Part shown: piece after piece, positions 1 to 5,472 of the stretch
Layout: each line of letters starts with the position of its first letter
Numbering within the stretch: position 1 is the stretch's first letter
Assembly: GCA_017424665.1 (NCBI GenBank)
Contig: JAFOYK010000042.1
Coordinates: 1-7,200, forward strand
Source of the DNA: Oscillospiraceae bacterium
GTDB taxonomy: Bacteria > Bacillota > Clostridia > Oscillospirales > Ruminococcaceae
Length of the DNA stretch: 7,200 nucleotides
Direction of reading: 5' to 3'
Position numbers and translations under genes: made by a program
The notes under the pieces: model-generated
The model's input: only the letters and a program-made list of their open reading frames with translations
What the model was told of the DNA's origin: nothing
Databases searched by the model: none

Positions 1-2038
1 CGCCGGAAGCAAGAGCTACAAGGGTCTGGGAAGTTACGTCATCAACGACTTCGGAAGTGTAGATGTAAACGCCTTCTTTAAGGTGCTGTACACCGGAAAG
101 GGAGATGTTTACGTTATGTGCGCCTTCAACAAGGGTGATTCCGGAGAAGGTGTAGTTTCCGTTTTCATCGGGAACAAGAACGATTTCGCCTTCCTGGGGT
201 TCGCCGACGATTCGGCCGGTTGCAATAACTTCTTCTTTGCCGCCGTTTTTGCCGATGATCTGAACAACAAGGTCATCTTCGGGAGCTTCTTCGCCTTCTT
301 TGGCTTCGGTGGGTTTTACAACAAGAGCGAAGGTGATGTCGGTGACGTAAGCGTCGTTGGTGTCGTCTTCGTCTTTATTGTTTTCGTGGTCCTCAGCTTT
401 ATCGATAACGGTGATGCTCATGTTTTCGATAAAGTTCTTTGCGTTAACAAGAGTATCCTCAAGGGTTTTGTTGGGGTTGTTGGGGTCGTTGTTTGCCATA
501 ACGGGGTCAAGGCTGATAAGCCAGTTGTAAACCTTAAAGAGAGTTTCCATTTCGGCTTCTCTTGCTTCGGAAGGAGCGCTTCCGTCAAGAAGGCTTCCTG
601 CCCAGTAAGTATAAAGGCTTCCGTCTTCGCCGGGTTCCTTGGTGTACTGGGAGTTGAAGAATTTAAGGTTGCTGGATTTGTTGGAGAATTCCCAGATTGC
701 CATCTGAGTTGCGGCAATAGCCATACCGTCGTTGAGCATTGCAAGTTCTGCTTCGGTGAAGCCTTCTTTTGCAAGAGCCTCTTTAAGGTTGTCAAGGCTT
801 CCGATTCCTGCGGAAGTTCTCCAATAACCGTTGAGAGCAACCGCACGGATCATTGCCGCTTCTGCGTCGGAATAATAGGTTGCGTCTTCAAGGTTTTCCA
901 TGTTATAGGAGAAAAGGCTTTCGTTAAGGGTTTCAACGTCGGCGCAATAAGTGGTGATTACTTCTTTTTTAACAGGATCGTAAAGAAGGAACTGCTGGGG
1001 AACGCTGAAAGTGGTGGTTGCCTGGCTGTTTTCGTCAACTTCAATTCTTTCCATTTCGCCGGTTTCTTCGTTGCGCTGGAAAATGTGATCGAAAGTGGTG
1101 GAAGTGGGGTTCTTCGGATGGTCTTTACGCATATAGTAAGGAACACCGTTTATCATGTAAGGTTCTTCCTCGGGGAAATCCGGAGACGGAGTGGTGTAAA
1201 GATAAGTGGGAAGATACTGGCTGGTGATGTCGCTTCCGATATAAACGTAAGCATAACCTTCGGAAGGAGTGATTCCTGCGGTGTTGGCGTTTTCGTCACC
1301 GTTTTCCATTGCTATTCTGTCGTTTTCAATAGCTTCAAGAAGGCCGGAAAGAGCTTTATAACCGTTTCTGAAGTCCCAATAAAGAAGGCTGTTGTCGTTT
1401 TCGCCGCCCTGGATAACTTTGGTTTCGCTGGATACGTGGTCAAGCTCGGTGTCGCTGGTCTGGCTTTCGGTAATAACAACGTCGGTGGTTTCGATGGTTA
1501 CTTTACCCTGCTGTTCAACAGTGGTTCTGGTGGTGTCGGAATTGTTTCCGGTTTTCTCATCTTCGGGAATGTGGTCTTCATCTTCATAAGAACCGGTTTC
1601 GCCGCCGTCGGTAACGGTGTTTTTGTTTTCGGTTTCCTCGGTTTCGGGGTCATCCTCATCGGTAAGAGGAACATCAGCGGTAACATCGGGAGCCTTGTTG
1701 GAAGTTACCTTTTCTTTACCGTCAACGGACCATTCGTTTTTAACAACGGTTCCGTCCTCGGTATAGGTATATTCGGTGTTGTCTTTGCTGGTTTCGTCAT
1801 AATCGACTTCTTCGCCTTCGGGGTTAACGCCGTCTTTCTGAGTTTCGATGGTGATGTTAACGGAAGTGCCGTCTTCGCCGATAATGGTTTCGGTCGTTGT
1901 GGTAACAGTGGAAGTGATTCCGCCTTCGGTTGCGGTATCGGTTTCAGTCACGGTTGCAGCAAAAGCGCTGGGCGCTGCTCCAAGGCAGAGAGAAACGGCG
2001 ATAAGCATTGCTAAAAATCTTTTTGCGTAGGCTGCCAT
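1..2038 (-). CDS. Cys-Gln thioester-domain surface protein, C-terminus beyond window
   Basis: This is a secreted surface protein, probably an adhesin that binds host or matrix amines covalently through an internal Cys-Gln thioester (role known for Gram-positive thioester-domain proteins; inferred here). 679 codons are open to the window edge. Residues 1-27 form a signal peptide (K6-R7, a hydrophobic core, then AFA before A28). Residues 28 to about 205 are a low-complexity acidic Thr/Glu/Asp linker. The thioester domain spans roughly 220-500, with C365 in TYCAD and Q445 in ATQMAIWEFS, the signature Gln motif of the family. A second region from about 565 is beta-rich and ends with GVYIYTSEV (656-664) and SQTLVA, which resembles the C-terminal part of Clostridia proteins of this type. 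The start is supported by AGAGG at 2047-2051, 8 bases upstream. Any wall anchor or sortase signal would lie outside the window. Family assignment is firm; the ligand is unknown. Confidence 0.88.
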   Translation of the reverse strand, partial: MAAYAKRFLAMLIAVSLCLGAAPSAFAATVTETDTATEGGITSTVTTTTETIIGEDGTSVNITIETQKDGVNPEGEEVDYDETSKDNTEYTYTEDGTVVKNEWSVDGKEKVTSNKAPDVTADVPLTDEDDPETEETENKNTVTDGGETGSYEDEDHIPEDEKTGNNSDTTRTTVEQQGKVTIETTDVVITESQTSDTELDHVSSETKVIQGGENDNSLLYWDFRNGYKALSGLLEAIENDRIAMENGDENANTAGITPSEGYAYVYIGSDITSQYLPTYLYTTPSPDFPEEEPYMINGVPYYMRKDHPKNPTSTTFDHIFQRNEETGEMERIEVDENSQATTTFSVPQQFLLYDPVKKEVITTYCADVETLNESLFSYNMENLEDATYYSDAEAAMIRAVALNGYWRTSAGIGSLDNLKEALAKEGFTEAELAMLNDGMAIAATQMAIWEFSNKSSNLKFFNSQYTKEPGEDGSLYTYWAGSLLDGSAPSEAREAEMETLFKVYNWLISLDPVMANNDPNNPNKTLEDTLVNAKNFIENMSITVIDKAEDHENNKDEDDTNDAYVTDITFALVVKPTEAKEGEEAPEDDLVVQIIGKNGGKEEVIATGRIVGEPQEGEIVLVPDENGNYTFSGITLVEGAHNVNISLSGVQHLKEGVYIYTSEVVDDVTSQTLVALASG

Positions 2039-2046
2039 ATCTTTTT

Positions 2047-2051
2047 CCTCT
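2047..2051 (-). promoter_or_regulatory. Ribosome binding site of the thioester-protein gene
   Basis: AGAGG on the minus strand lies 8 bases before the ATG at 2038. It supports that start, which is directly followed by a good signal peptide. I found no convincing -35/-10 pair for this gene between 2052 and 2230. Confidence 0.75.
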
Positions 2052-2139
2052 TTTCTGAAATTCTTATAGAAACAAATTGTTTGAAATTTTCGTTTTTTCA
2101 GACAATTTCTTTTTTCTGGCCTCAATATACACCCCTTTC

Positions 2140-2170
2140 GTTACAGTTCATGTTACATTTTAACGTTTCA
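2140..2170. repeat. Phased GTTACA-type direct repeats in a divergent intergenic region
   Basis: GTTACA occurs at 2140-2145 and again at 2152-2157 (12-base period), followed by the related GTTTCA at 2165-2170. They lie between the divergent thioester-protein and lipoprotein genes, about 100 bases upstream of the former. They could be tandem binding sites for a regulator, but chance is possible in such AT-rich sequence. Confidence 0.3.
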
Positions 2171-2227
2171 CCTTCATTTTTTCACAAAAAAAATAAACGT
2201 TTTGTATTTTTCAACATTTTTCTGTGC

Positions 2228-2256
2228 TTGAAAAGTTCACCCACCGGTGATAGAAT
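2228..2256 (+). promoter_or_regulatory. Sigma-A promoter of the Cys-rich lipoprotein gene
   Basis: The -35 box is TTGAAA (2228-2233) and the -10 box is TAGAAT (2251-2256), separated by 17 bases. TGA directly before the -10 gives an extended -10 element. The predicted transcript start is near 2263, leaving a leader of about 30 bases before the ATG at 2294. Confidence 0.8.
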
Positions 2257-2261
2257 ATTAT

Positions 2262-2281
2262 CCGTAAAGGAACCCTTACGG
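2262..2281 (+). promoter_or_regulatory. Leader hairpin touching the Shine-Dalgarno sequence
   Basis: CCGTAA (2262-2267) pairs with TTACGG (2276-2281). Two inner G-C pairs are possible if A2268 bulges out, leaving a 3-base loop. The 3' arm covers the first two G of the GGAGG ribosome binding site (2280-2284), and the hairpin begins at the predicted transcript start. It could stabilise the mRNA 5' end or dampen translation. This rests on sequence pairing only. Confidence 0.5.
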
Positions 2282-2293
2282 AGGATTTTTTAA

Positions 2294-3280
2294 ATGAATA
2301 TAAATTCAAAAAGAATCATTATTTTAATATGCGGCGCAATTGTTTTCGGAATTGCCGCAATTATAATTTCCGGCTGCCCCCATGATTGGATAGACGGGAT
2401 CTGGAACGTCTGGAGCGAACCAACCTGCCAGGTTCCTAAAACCTGCGTTATTTGCGGGGCAACCGAAGGCGGGGTTCTTCCCCATGACTGGAAAGATTCT
2501 TCCTGCAAAAACCCGACGCCTTGTTCCATGTGCGGAACTCTCGATGGGCTTGAATTAACCCACGAATGGCAGGCGGACGGAAGCAAAGTATGCGTTTATT
2601 GCGGAATCGACCTTCGTCCTTCCGATGAACGTTTTATCGAAAACCTTGAAGCAAGCCTTGAAAAACGTTGGGAACTGATGGGTGAAAACCCCTGGTACGG
2701 AATTCAAACCGCGGAAGAATGGAACGCGATTTTCGACACAGAAATCGCACTTCTTGAAGAATTTTCCGAAGCGCATTTTGAAAACGCCGACCTTGGAAAA
2801 CACGCGAAAAAATACATCGGAATTCTTCTTAAAGCGAAGGAAGAACTCGGAACCCTTGCTTTTGAGGAATGGCTCCAGAAATATTACGACAGTTTCCGCC
2901 ACGAACAAAACTCCGCTCTTTATGAAATGAGCCTTCTTTGCGAAATTTCCGTTTCCGAAGAAAACGCCGAAAAATATTCCGAACTTATTGAAAGCGGTAA
3001 AAAAATCGTTTCCATTTCCGAACTTATTGACGGTTTCCGCTACCACAACCTTGGAAGCTATGCAGGAAATTACGCTTACGACGGAATTTTCGAAAACACC
3101 ACCGATTACGATTTCACCTATTTCATCTGCTCGGTTGAATTTTACGATAAGGACGGAGAACTTATCACCACCAAAAAATTCACTTTCTATAATTGGGAAC
3201 CGGGCGAAAAGATCACCCGCCGCTTCACTCTTACCGATTCCAGTTCCGGCGAAAGAGTTGTAAGCATCAAATGGGAATAA
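2294..3280 (+). CDS. Cys-rich repeat lipoprotein of unknown function
   Basis: I do not recognise a specific function. The N-terminus has K6-R7, a hydrophobic stretch (8-26) and a lipobox-like ISGC with C28 as the probable lipidated residue, so the protein is likely anchored on the outer face of the membrane. Residues 30-104 hold three related units: HDW (30) with C45-x5-C51-xx-C54-G, HDW (64) with C71-x5-C77-xx-C80-G, and a shortened HEW (90) with C100-xx-C103-G. Such HxW/CxxCG units occur in many secreted Firmicutes proteins and look like small metal- or disulfide-stabilised knuckles. Residues about 110-235 are predicted helical, charged and rich in Glu/Lys/aromatics. Residues about 238-328 are beta-rich (VEFYDKDGELITT, then WEPGEKITRRF), loosely like FxLYD-type extracellular beta-sandwiches. 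GGAGG at 2280-2284 lies 9 bases before the ATG. Its own promoter and a downstream terminator make it a single-gene unit. Confidence 0.8.
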   Translation: MNINSKRIIILICGAIVFGIAAIIISGCPHDWIDGIWNVWSEPTCQVPKTCVICGATEGGVLPHDWKDSSCKNPTPCSMCGTLDGLELTHEWQADGSKVCVYCGIDLRPSDERFIENLEASLEKRWELMGENPWYGIQTAEEWNAIFDTEIALLEEFSEAHFENADLGKHAKKYIGILLKAKEELGTLAFEEWLQKYYDSFRHEQNSALYEMSLLCEISVSEENAEKYSELIESGKKIVSISELIDGFRYHNLGSYAGNYAYDGIFENTTDYDFTYFICSVEFYDKDGELITTKKFTFYNWEPGEKITRRFTLTDSSSGERVVSIKWE

Positions 3281-3291
3281 AAAAGCAAAAC

Positions 3292-3322
3292 AAAAAAAGC
3301 CGTCCGGAAGGACGGCTTTTTT
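3292..3322. terminator. Bidirectional rho-independent terminator
   Basis: GCCGTCC (3299-3305), loop GGAA, then GGACGGC (3310-3316) form a perfect 7-bp stem. It is followed by six T on the plus strand and preceded by seven A, which read as a T-run on the minus strand. It therefore serves both the lipoprotein gene ending at 3280 and the convergent trigger-factor-like gene ending at 3335. Confidence 0.92.
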
Positions 3323-3334
3323 ATTTAACATATC

Positions 3335-4309
3335 TTAATGGCAATGGCAATGGTGATGTTCGCAGACTTTAATTTCAATAACAGCGGATTCATAGATAAG
3401 TCTCATAACTTTTCCGATGAGCACGCTGCGGGAAATTTCTTTTTTGATTTCATCGTCGCAATGTTCTTTAAGGAATTCAAGAGGCATTCCGTTCTGCATT
3501 GCAAGCATCATAAGAGCTTTTTCCATATCGTTTTCGTCAACGCTGAGGTTTTCAAGCTCCGCGATTTTGCTTACAACAGCCTGTCCGCGAAGGCTTGCGG
3601 TTGCTTTTTCGCGAATTTCTTCCCTGATCTGTTCTTTGGTGGTTCCGCTGAACTGGCAATACATATCAAGGTTAAGTCCGTGCTGTGCCATATCTTCGGA
3701 AAGTCTTTCCATCTGTTCGTCAAGTTCGTGCTCAATTTCTTCTTCGGAAGGAACAAATTCGAAGGAAGAGACAACTTCTTCAAAAAGTCTGTCCTGAAGT
3801 TCCATTTCAGCCTGTTCGTCAGCAAAAGCCTGCATGGAATCAAGAAGTTTTTTGCGGAATTCTTCCATGGTTTCAACCTGGCCGAATTCTTTTGCAAATT
3901 CATCGTTCAGTTCATATTTGGAATGAGCATGGATCTCGTGAATTTTACATTTAAATTCTGCGGGTTTTCCGGCAAGATTTTCTGCGTGATACTGTTCCGG
4001 GAAAGTTACCATAACGCTTACTTCTTCGCCGATTTCTTTGCCGACAAGCTGTTCTTCAAAACCGGGAATGAATCTTCCGCTTCCAAGGGTAAGGGACTGG
4101 TTTTCGGCGGTGCCGCCCTGGAACTGTTCTCCGTCGCAGAAACCTGCGTAATCGAGAATAACTTCGTCGCCAAGTTGGGCGGGTCTTCCGGTTACGTGCT
4201 CAATTTTCGGATTTTCCGCAAGAATATGCTCAAGCTCGTGCTCAAGGTCGTGCTCGGTAACAATGTGGCGTTCAAGGGTGCCCTCAAGGCCGCGATAAAC
4301 AAAACTCAT
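3335..4309 (-). CDS. Trigger-factor-like FKBP prolyl isomerase/chaperone without ribosome-binding domain
   Basis: This 324-residue protein matches the middle and C-terminal parts of trigger factor, whose usual length is about 430. Residues 1-40 correspond to the linker (YRGLEGTLERHIVTEHDLEHEL). Residues about 45-127 are the FKBP-type isomerase domain, with GDEVILDYAGFCDG, LTLGSGRFIPGFEEQLVG and FPEQYHAENLAGK. Residues about 133-312 are the helical chaperone arms. The N-terminal ribosome-docking domain with its GFRxGKxP-type loop is absent. This is not a break in the gene: promoter, operator-like repeat and the neighbour's terminator fill the upstream sequence. The C-terminus ends in CEHHHCHCH, a His/Cys cluster recalling the metal-binding tail of SlyD, and other His clusters occur at 20/24/28 and 124/127/129. 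The likely role is a cytosolic, ribosome-independent folding factor, perhaps metal-linked (inference). The ATG at 4309 is chosen because AAGGAG lies 7 bases upstream and the transcript is predicted to start near 4345. Confidence 0.88.
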   Translation of the reverse strand: MSFVYRGLEGTLERHIVTEHDLEHELEHILAENPKIEHVTGRPAQLGDEVILDYAGFCDGEQFQGGTAENQSLTLGSGRFIPGFEEQLVGKEIGEEVSVMVTFPEQYHAENLAGKPAEFKCKIHEIHAHSKYELNDEFAKEFGQVETMEEFRKKLLDSMQAFADEQAEMELQDRLFEEVVSSFEFVPSEEEIEHELDEQMERLSEDMAQHGLNLDMYCQFSGTTKEQIREEIREKATASLRGQAVVSKIAELENLSVDENDMEKALMMLAMQNGMPLEFLKEHCDDEIKKEISRSVLIGKVMRLIYESAVIEIKVCEHHHCHCH

Positions 4310-4316
4310 AGTGTTT

Positions 4317-4322
4317 CTCCTT
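4317..4322 (-). promoter_or_regulatory. Ribosome binding site deciding the trigger-factor-like start
   Basis: AAGGAG on the minus strand lies 7 bases before the ATG at 4309. It rules out the in-frame ATG at 4342, which has no such site and falls almost at the predicted transcript start. Confidence 0.88.
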
Positions 4323-4341
4323 ATGTTTGAATAATAATGCA

Positions 4342-4357
4342 TAACATTAAAATGTTA
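4342..4357. promoter_or_regulatory. Inverted repeat over -10 and +1: candidate operator
   Basis: TAACATT (4342-4348), spacer AA, then AATGTTA (4351-4357) form a perfect 7-bp inverted repeat. It covers the -10 box and the predicted start site of the trigger-factor-like gene, where a bound repressor would block transcription. No regulator family is assigned. Confidence 0.5.
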
Positions 4358-4380
4358 ATCCGTTTTCCCTGATTTGTCAA
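4352..4380 (-). promoter_or_regulatory. Sigma-A promoter of the trigger-factor-like gene
   Basis: On the minus strand the -35 box is a perfect TTGACA (plus 4375-4380) and the -10 box is TAACAT (plus 4352-4357), with a 17-base spacer. Transcription should start near 4345. The gene is therefore expressed separately from nagB, whose terminator lies just upstream. Confidence 0.85.
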
Positions 4381-4392
4381 GCTAAAGCCAAT

Positions 4393-4414
4393 AAAAAAGC
4401 CGCCTTTCGGCGGC
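4393..4414 (-). terminator. Rho-independent terminator of nagB
   Basis: In the plus orientation, GCCGCC (4399-4404), loop TTTC, then GGCGGC (4409-4414) form a G/C-only 6-bp stem. Reading on the minus strand it is followed by six T (plus 4393-4398). It sits about 10 bases after the nagB stop codon. Confidence 0.92.
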
Positions 4415-4424
4415 ATTTTTTCGG

Positions 4425-5210
4425 TTATTTTTCGTCTTTATAAATTTCTTTGAAATATTTGTAGGTATCCACCTTAAGTTCACCGCAGGCAGCTTCGTCA
4501 CAGGCAATTATGCCATCCGGATGGAGCTGAAGAGCACTTATGGTCCAGGCGTGGTCAACGCCGCCTTCAACGCAATGGCGAAGAGCCCTCGCTTTGTTGT
4601 GGCCGTTGATAAGGATGAGCACCTGTTTTGCGTCGCAAACTGTTCCGACACCGACAGAAAGGGCGGTTTTCGGAACTTTGTTCATGTCATTATCAAAGAA
4701 ACGGGAATTTACAATTCTGGTGTCTTCGGTAAGGGCGCGAACGCCGGTTCTGGAAACAAGGGAGGTGAAAGGTTCGTTGAAGGCAATGTGTCCGTCAACT
4801 CCGCAGCCGCCGAGGAAAAGGTCGATTCCGCCATAGGAAGCAATTTTTTCTTCATATCTTCTGCATTCTTCTTCCGGGTCATCGGTCATTCCGTCAAGAA
4901 TGTTTATGTTTTCTTCGGGAATTTCAATATGGTCGAAAAAGTTTTCGTGCATGAAATACCAATAGCTCTGGTCGTGTTCTTTCGGAAGGCCGACATATTC
5001 GTCCATATTGAAAGTTACAACGTTTTTAAAGCTTACTTTTCCGGCTTTGTTCATTTCGATAAGGCGTTTGTAAACGCCGAGAGGTGAAGAACCGGTGGGA
5101 AGACCGAGAACAAAGGGGCGGTCCTCTTTGTGGTTATTTATCGCTTCGGCGATATGGTTTGCGGCCCATTCGCTCATTTCGTCATAATTGTTTTTTATAA
5201 TAAGTTTCAT
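4425..5210 (-). CDS. nagB: Glucosamine-6-phosphate deaminase
   Basis: The enzyme converts glucosamine-6-phosphate to fructose-6-phosphate and ammonia, feeding amino sugars from mucin, chitin or wall turnover into glycolysis; it acts in the cytosol. At 261 residues it is full length (the E. coli enzyme is 266). Visible hallmarks are the phosphate-binding LGLPTGSSP (35-43), the NMDEYVGL segment with D70/E71 (equivalent to E. coli D72/E73), and [17 protein letters not shown], in which D139, H141 and E146 match the catalytic D141, H143 and E148. Later family blocks are [29 protein letters not shown] and the C-terminal [12 protein letters not shown]. The start at 5210 is preceded by GGAG (5222-5225) at an 11-base spacing. 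It is a single-gene unit with its own promoter and terminator, and no nagA is seen beside it. An inverted repeat over the promoter suggests repression, plausibly responding to amino sugars (inference). Confidence 0.97.
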   Translation of the reverse strand: MKLIIKNNYDEMSEWAANHIAEAINNHKEDRPFVLGLPTGSSPLGVYKRLIEMNKAGKVSFKNVVTFNMDEYVGLPKEHDQSYWYFMHENFFDHIEIPEENINILDGMTDDPEEECRRYEEKIASYGGIDLFLGGCGVDGHIAFNEPFTSLVSRTGVRALTEDTRIVNSRFFDNDMNKVPKTALSVGVGTVCDAKQVLILINGHNKARALRHCVEGGVDHAWTISALQLHPDGIIACDEAACGELKVDTYKYFKEIYKDEK

Positions 5211-5269
5211 GGAAAATCACACTCCAAAATCGGAATAAAGGAATTTTTTACCAAATTTCTCTACTTAAT

Positions 5270-5298
5270 ATTATACTCATTTTTCAGCCGTTTGTCTA
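5270..5298 (-). promoter_or_regulatory. Sigma-A promoter of nagB
   Basis: On the minus strand the -35 box is TAGACA (plus 5293-5298) and the -10 box is a perfect TATAAT (plus 5270-5275), with a 17-base spacer. The predicted start near 5263 gives a leader of about 53 bases, too short for a glmS-type ribozyme or a large riboswitch. Confidence 0.85.
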
Positions 5299-5313
5299 TT
5301 GATAAAATAGACA
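5293..5313. promoter_or_regulatory. Inverted repeat over the nagB -35: candidate operator
   Basis: TGTCTATT (5293-5300) and AATAGACA (5306-5313) are perfect 8-bp inverted arms around a 5-base spacer, and the inner arm forms the nagB -35 box. The GTCTA/TAGAC core resembles half-sites used by GntR/HutC-family amino-sugar regulators such as NagR and DasR, but the arm spacing differs. The regulator assignment is therefore only a suggestion. Confidence 0.55.
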
Positions 5314-5401
5314 TTTTTGTTTTTTGCTTCAAATAAATTTTATGTTTAATTTTAAAAAATATTTATCCGCAAAGAAAATTTTTCAAAAAATGCTCCCATA
5401 A

Positions 5402-5418
5402 TTCAACATTCTGTTGAA
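5402..5418. promoter_or_regulatory. Inverted repeat over the azlC -35: candidate operator
   Basis: TTCAACA (5402-5408), spacer TTC, then TGTTGAA (5412-5418) form a perfect 7-bp inverted repeat. The right arm contains most of the azlC -35 box. Its sequence differs from the nagB repeat about 90 bases away, so the two divergent units are probably controlled separately. It is not a recognisable Lrp-type site. Confidence 0.55.
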
Positions 5419-5442
5419 CTTGGCGCTTTTGGAATATATAAT
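5414..5442 (+). promoter_or_regulatory. Sigma-A promoter of azlCD
   Basis: The -35 box is TTGAAC (5414-5419) and the -10 box is a perfect TATAAT (5437-5442), with a 17-base spacer. The predicted start near 5449 leaves only about 24 bases of leader, so a T-box or other leader switch is excluded at this promoter. Confidence 0.87.
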
Positions 5443-5472
5443 AATCACATATTAAAGAGAGGGGGCGGAATT

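Noticed and set aside
83..2014. A 643-codon open frame on the plus strand
   Set aside because: It is codon-aligned antisense to the thioester-protein gene. The minus-strand frame has a ribosome binding site, a signal peptide and clear family motifs, while the plus frame is a low-complexity Phe/Val/Gly-rich translation with no ribosome binding site or recognisable domain.
1976..2038. Lipoprotein signal in the thioester protein, with C18 as the lipidated residue
   Set aside because: The residue before C18 is Leu, which does not fit a lipobox, and a good type I cleavage site (AFA before A28) follows.
2063..2091. TATAAG as the -10 of a promoter for the thioester-protein gene
   Set aside because: No acceptable -35 lies 16-18 bases upstream, and other pairings between 2052 and 2230 are equally weak.
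3338..4330. A 330-codon plus-strand frame opposite the trigger-factor-like gene
   Set aside because: It is a mirror frame with Phe-rich nonsense sequence and no ribosome binding site. The minus strand encodes an unmistakable isomerase/chaperone.
4310..4342. Upstream in-frame ATG at 4342 as the chaperone start
   Set aside because: It lies almost at the predicted transcript start, within the operator-like repeat, and lacks a ribosome binding site. The ATG at 4309 has AAGGAG 7 bases upstream.
4310..4398. A frameshifted or lost ribosome-binding domain just upstream of the chaperone gene
   Set aside because: This stretch holds a near-consensus promoter and ends at the nagB terminator, leaving no room for about 110 codons.
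5443..5472. T-box or other leader switch before azlC
   Set aside because: The promoter at 5414-5442 leaves only about 24 bases of leader and there is no terminator-like hairpin.
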